From assembly GCA_903851455.1 (NCBI GenBank), contig CAINOM010000701.1, positions 1 to 5,585 on the forward strand: DNA of 5,585 nucleotides, given 5' to 3'. Under the pieces are notes generated by a model. It did no database searches and was not told the DNA's origin. It was given only the letters and a program-made list of their open reading frames with translations. The position numbers and the translations under genes are program-made. Origin of the DNA: an uncultured Bacteroidota bacterium (GTDB lineage: Bacteria > Bacteroidota > Bacteroidia > Chitinophagales > Chitinophagaceae). Each line of letters starts with the position of its first letter. The first letter of the stretch is position 1. Positions 5,585 through 5,585 of the stretch are shown here, piece by piece.

Positions 5585-5585
5585 C

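Overview
This window looks like chromosomal DNA from a member of the Bacteroidota, most likely near Chitinophagaceae. Three observations support this. The start regions are A/T-rich with few Shine-Dalgarno sequences. Promoter-like elements of the TTTG/TTG...TAnnTTTG type precede several genes. The protein set is typical of the phylum: a CarboxypepD_reg-like exported protein, lipoproteins, and Mrp with an N-terminal MIP18 domain. The family-level placement is inference; no rRNA or other phylogenetic marker is present.

Layout from left to right: (1) a 3'-truncated mrp/apbC gene on the minus strand (842 to the window edge), an Fe-S cluster carrier ATPase; (2) a 200-bp divergent intergenic region holding a Bacteroidota-type -7 box for mrp, a perfect 12-bp palindrome, a repeated GTAC-containing motif, and a CRP-like half-site pair placed about 42 bp upstream of the predicted start of the next transcript; (3) a 221-aa exported CarboxypepD_reg-like protein; (4) a Uma2-family (PD-(D/E)XK-like) protein with its own promoter directly after the previous stop; (5) a 347-aa lipoprotein of unknown function that reads as an eight-strand barrel; (6) a 52-aa, 40% proline ORF on the minus strand, tail-to-tail with the lipoprotein gene and only 2 bp apart; (7) about 140 bp of clustered GGTTnnAACC-type palindromes resembling a REP-like or multi-operator array; (8) a 553-aa YtcJ-type amidohydrolase carrying a lipoprotein signal; (9) a possible proline-rich reading frame on the minus strand entering from the right edge and overlapping the 3' end of the amidohydrolase gene.

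The genes do not form an obvious operon. Most have their own promoter-like sequence, and the products serve unrelated roles: Fe-S assembly in the cytoplasm, three exported or lipid-anchored envelope proteins, and a solo nuclease-fold protein. I see no complete mobile element, CRISPR array, RNA gene or defence cassette. The items most worth checking are the proline-rich small protein, the palindrome cluster, the non-canonical Walker A motif in Mrp, and the starts that coincide with -7 boxes and so imply leaderless transcripts.
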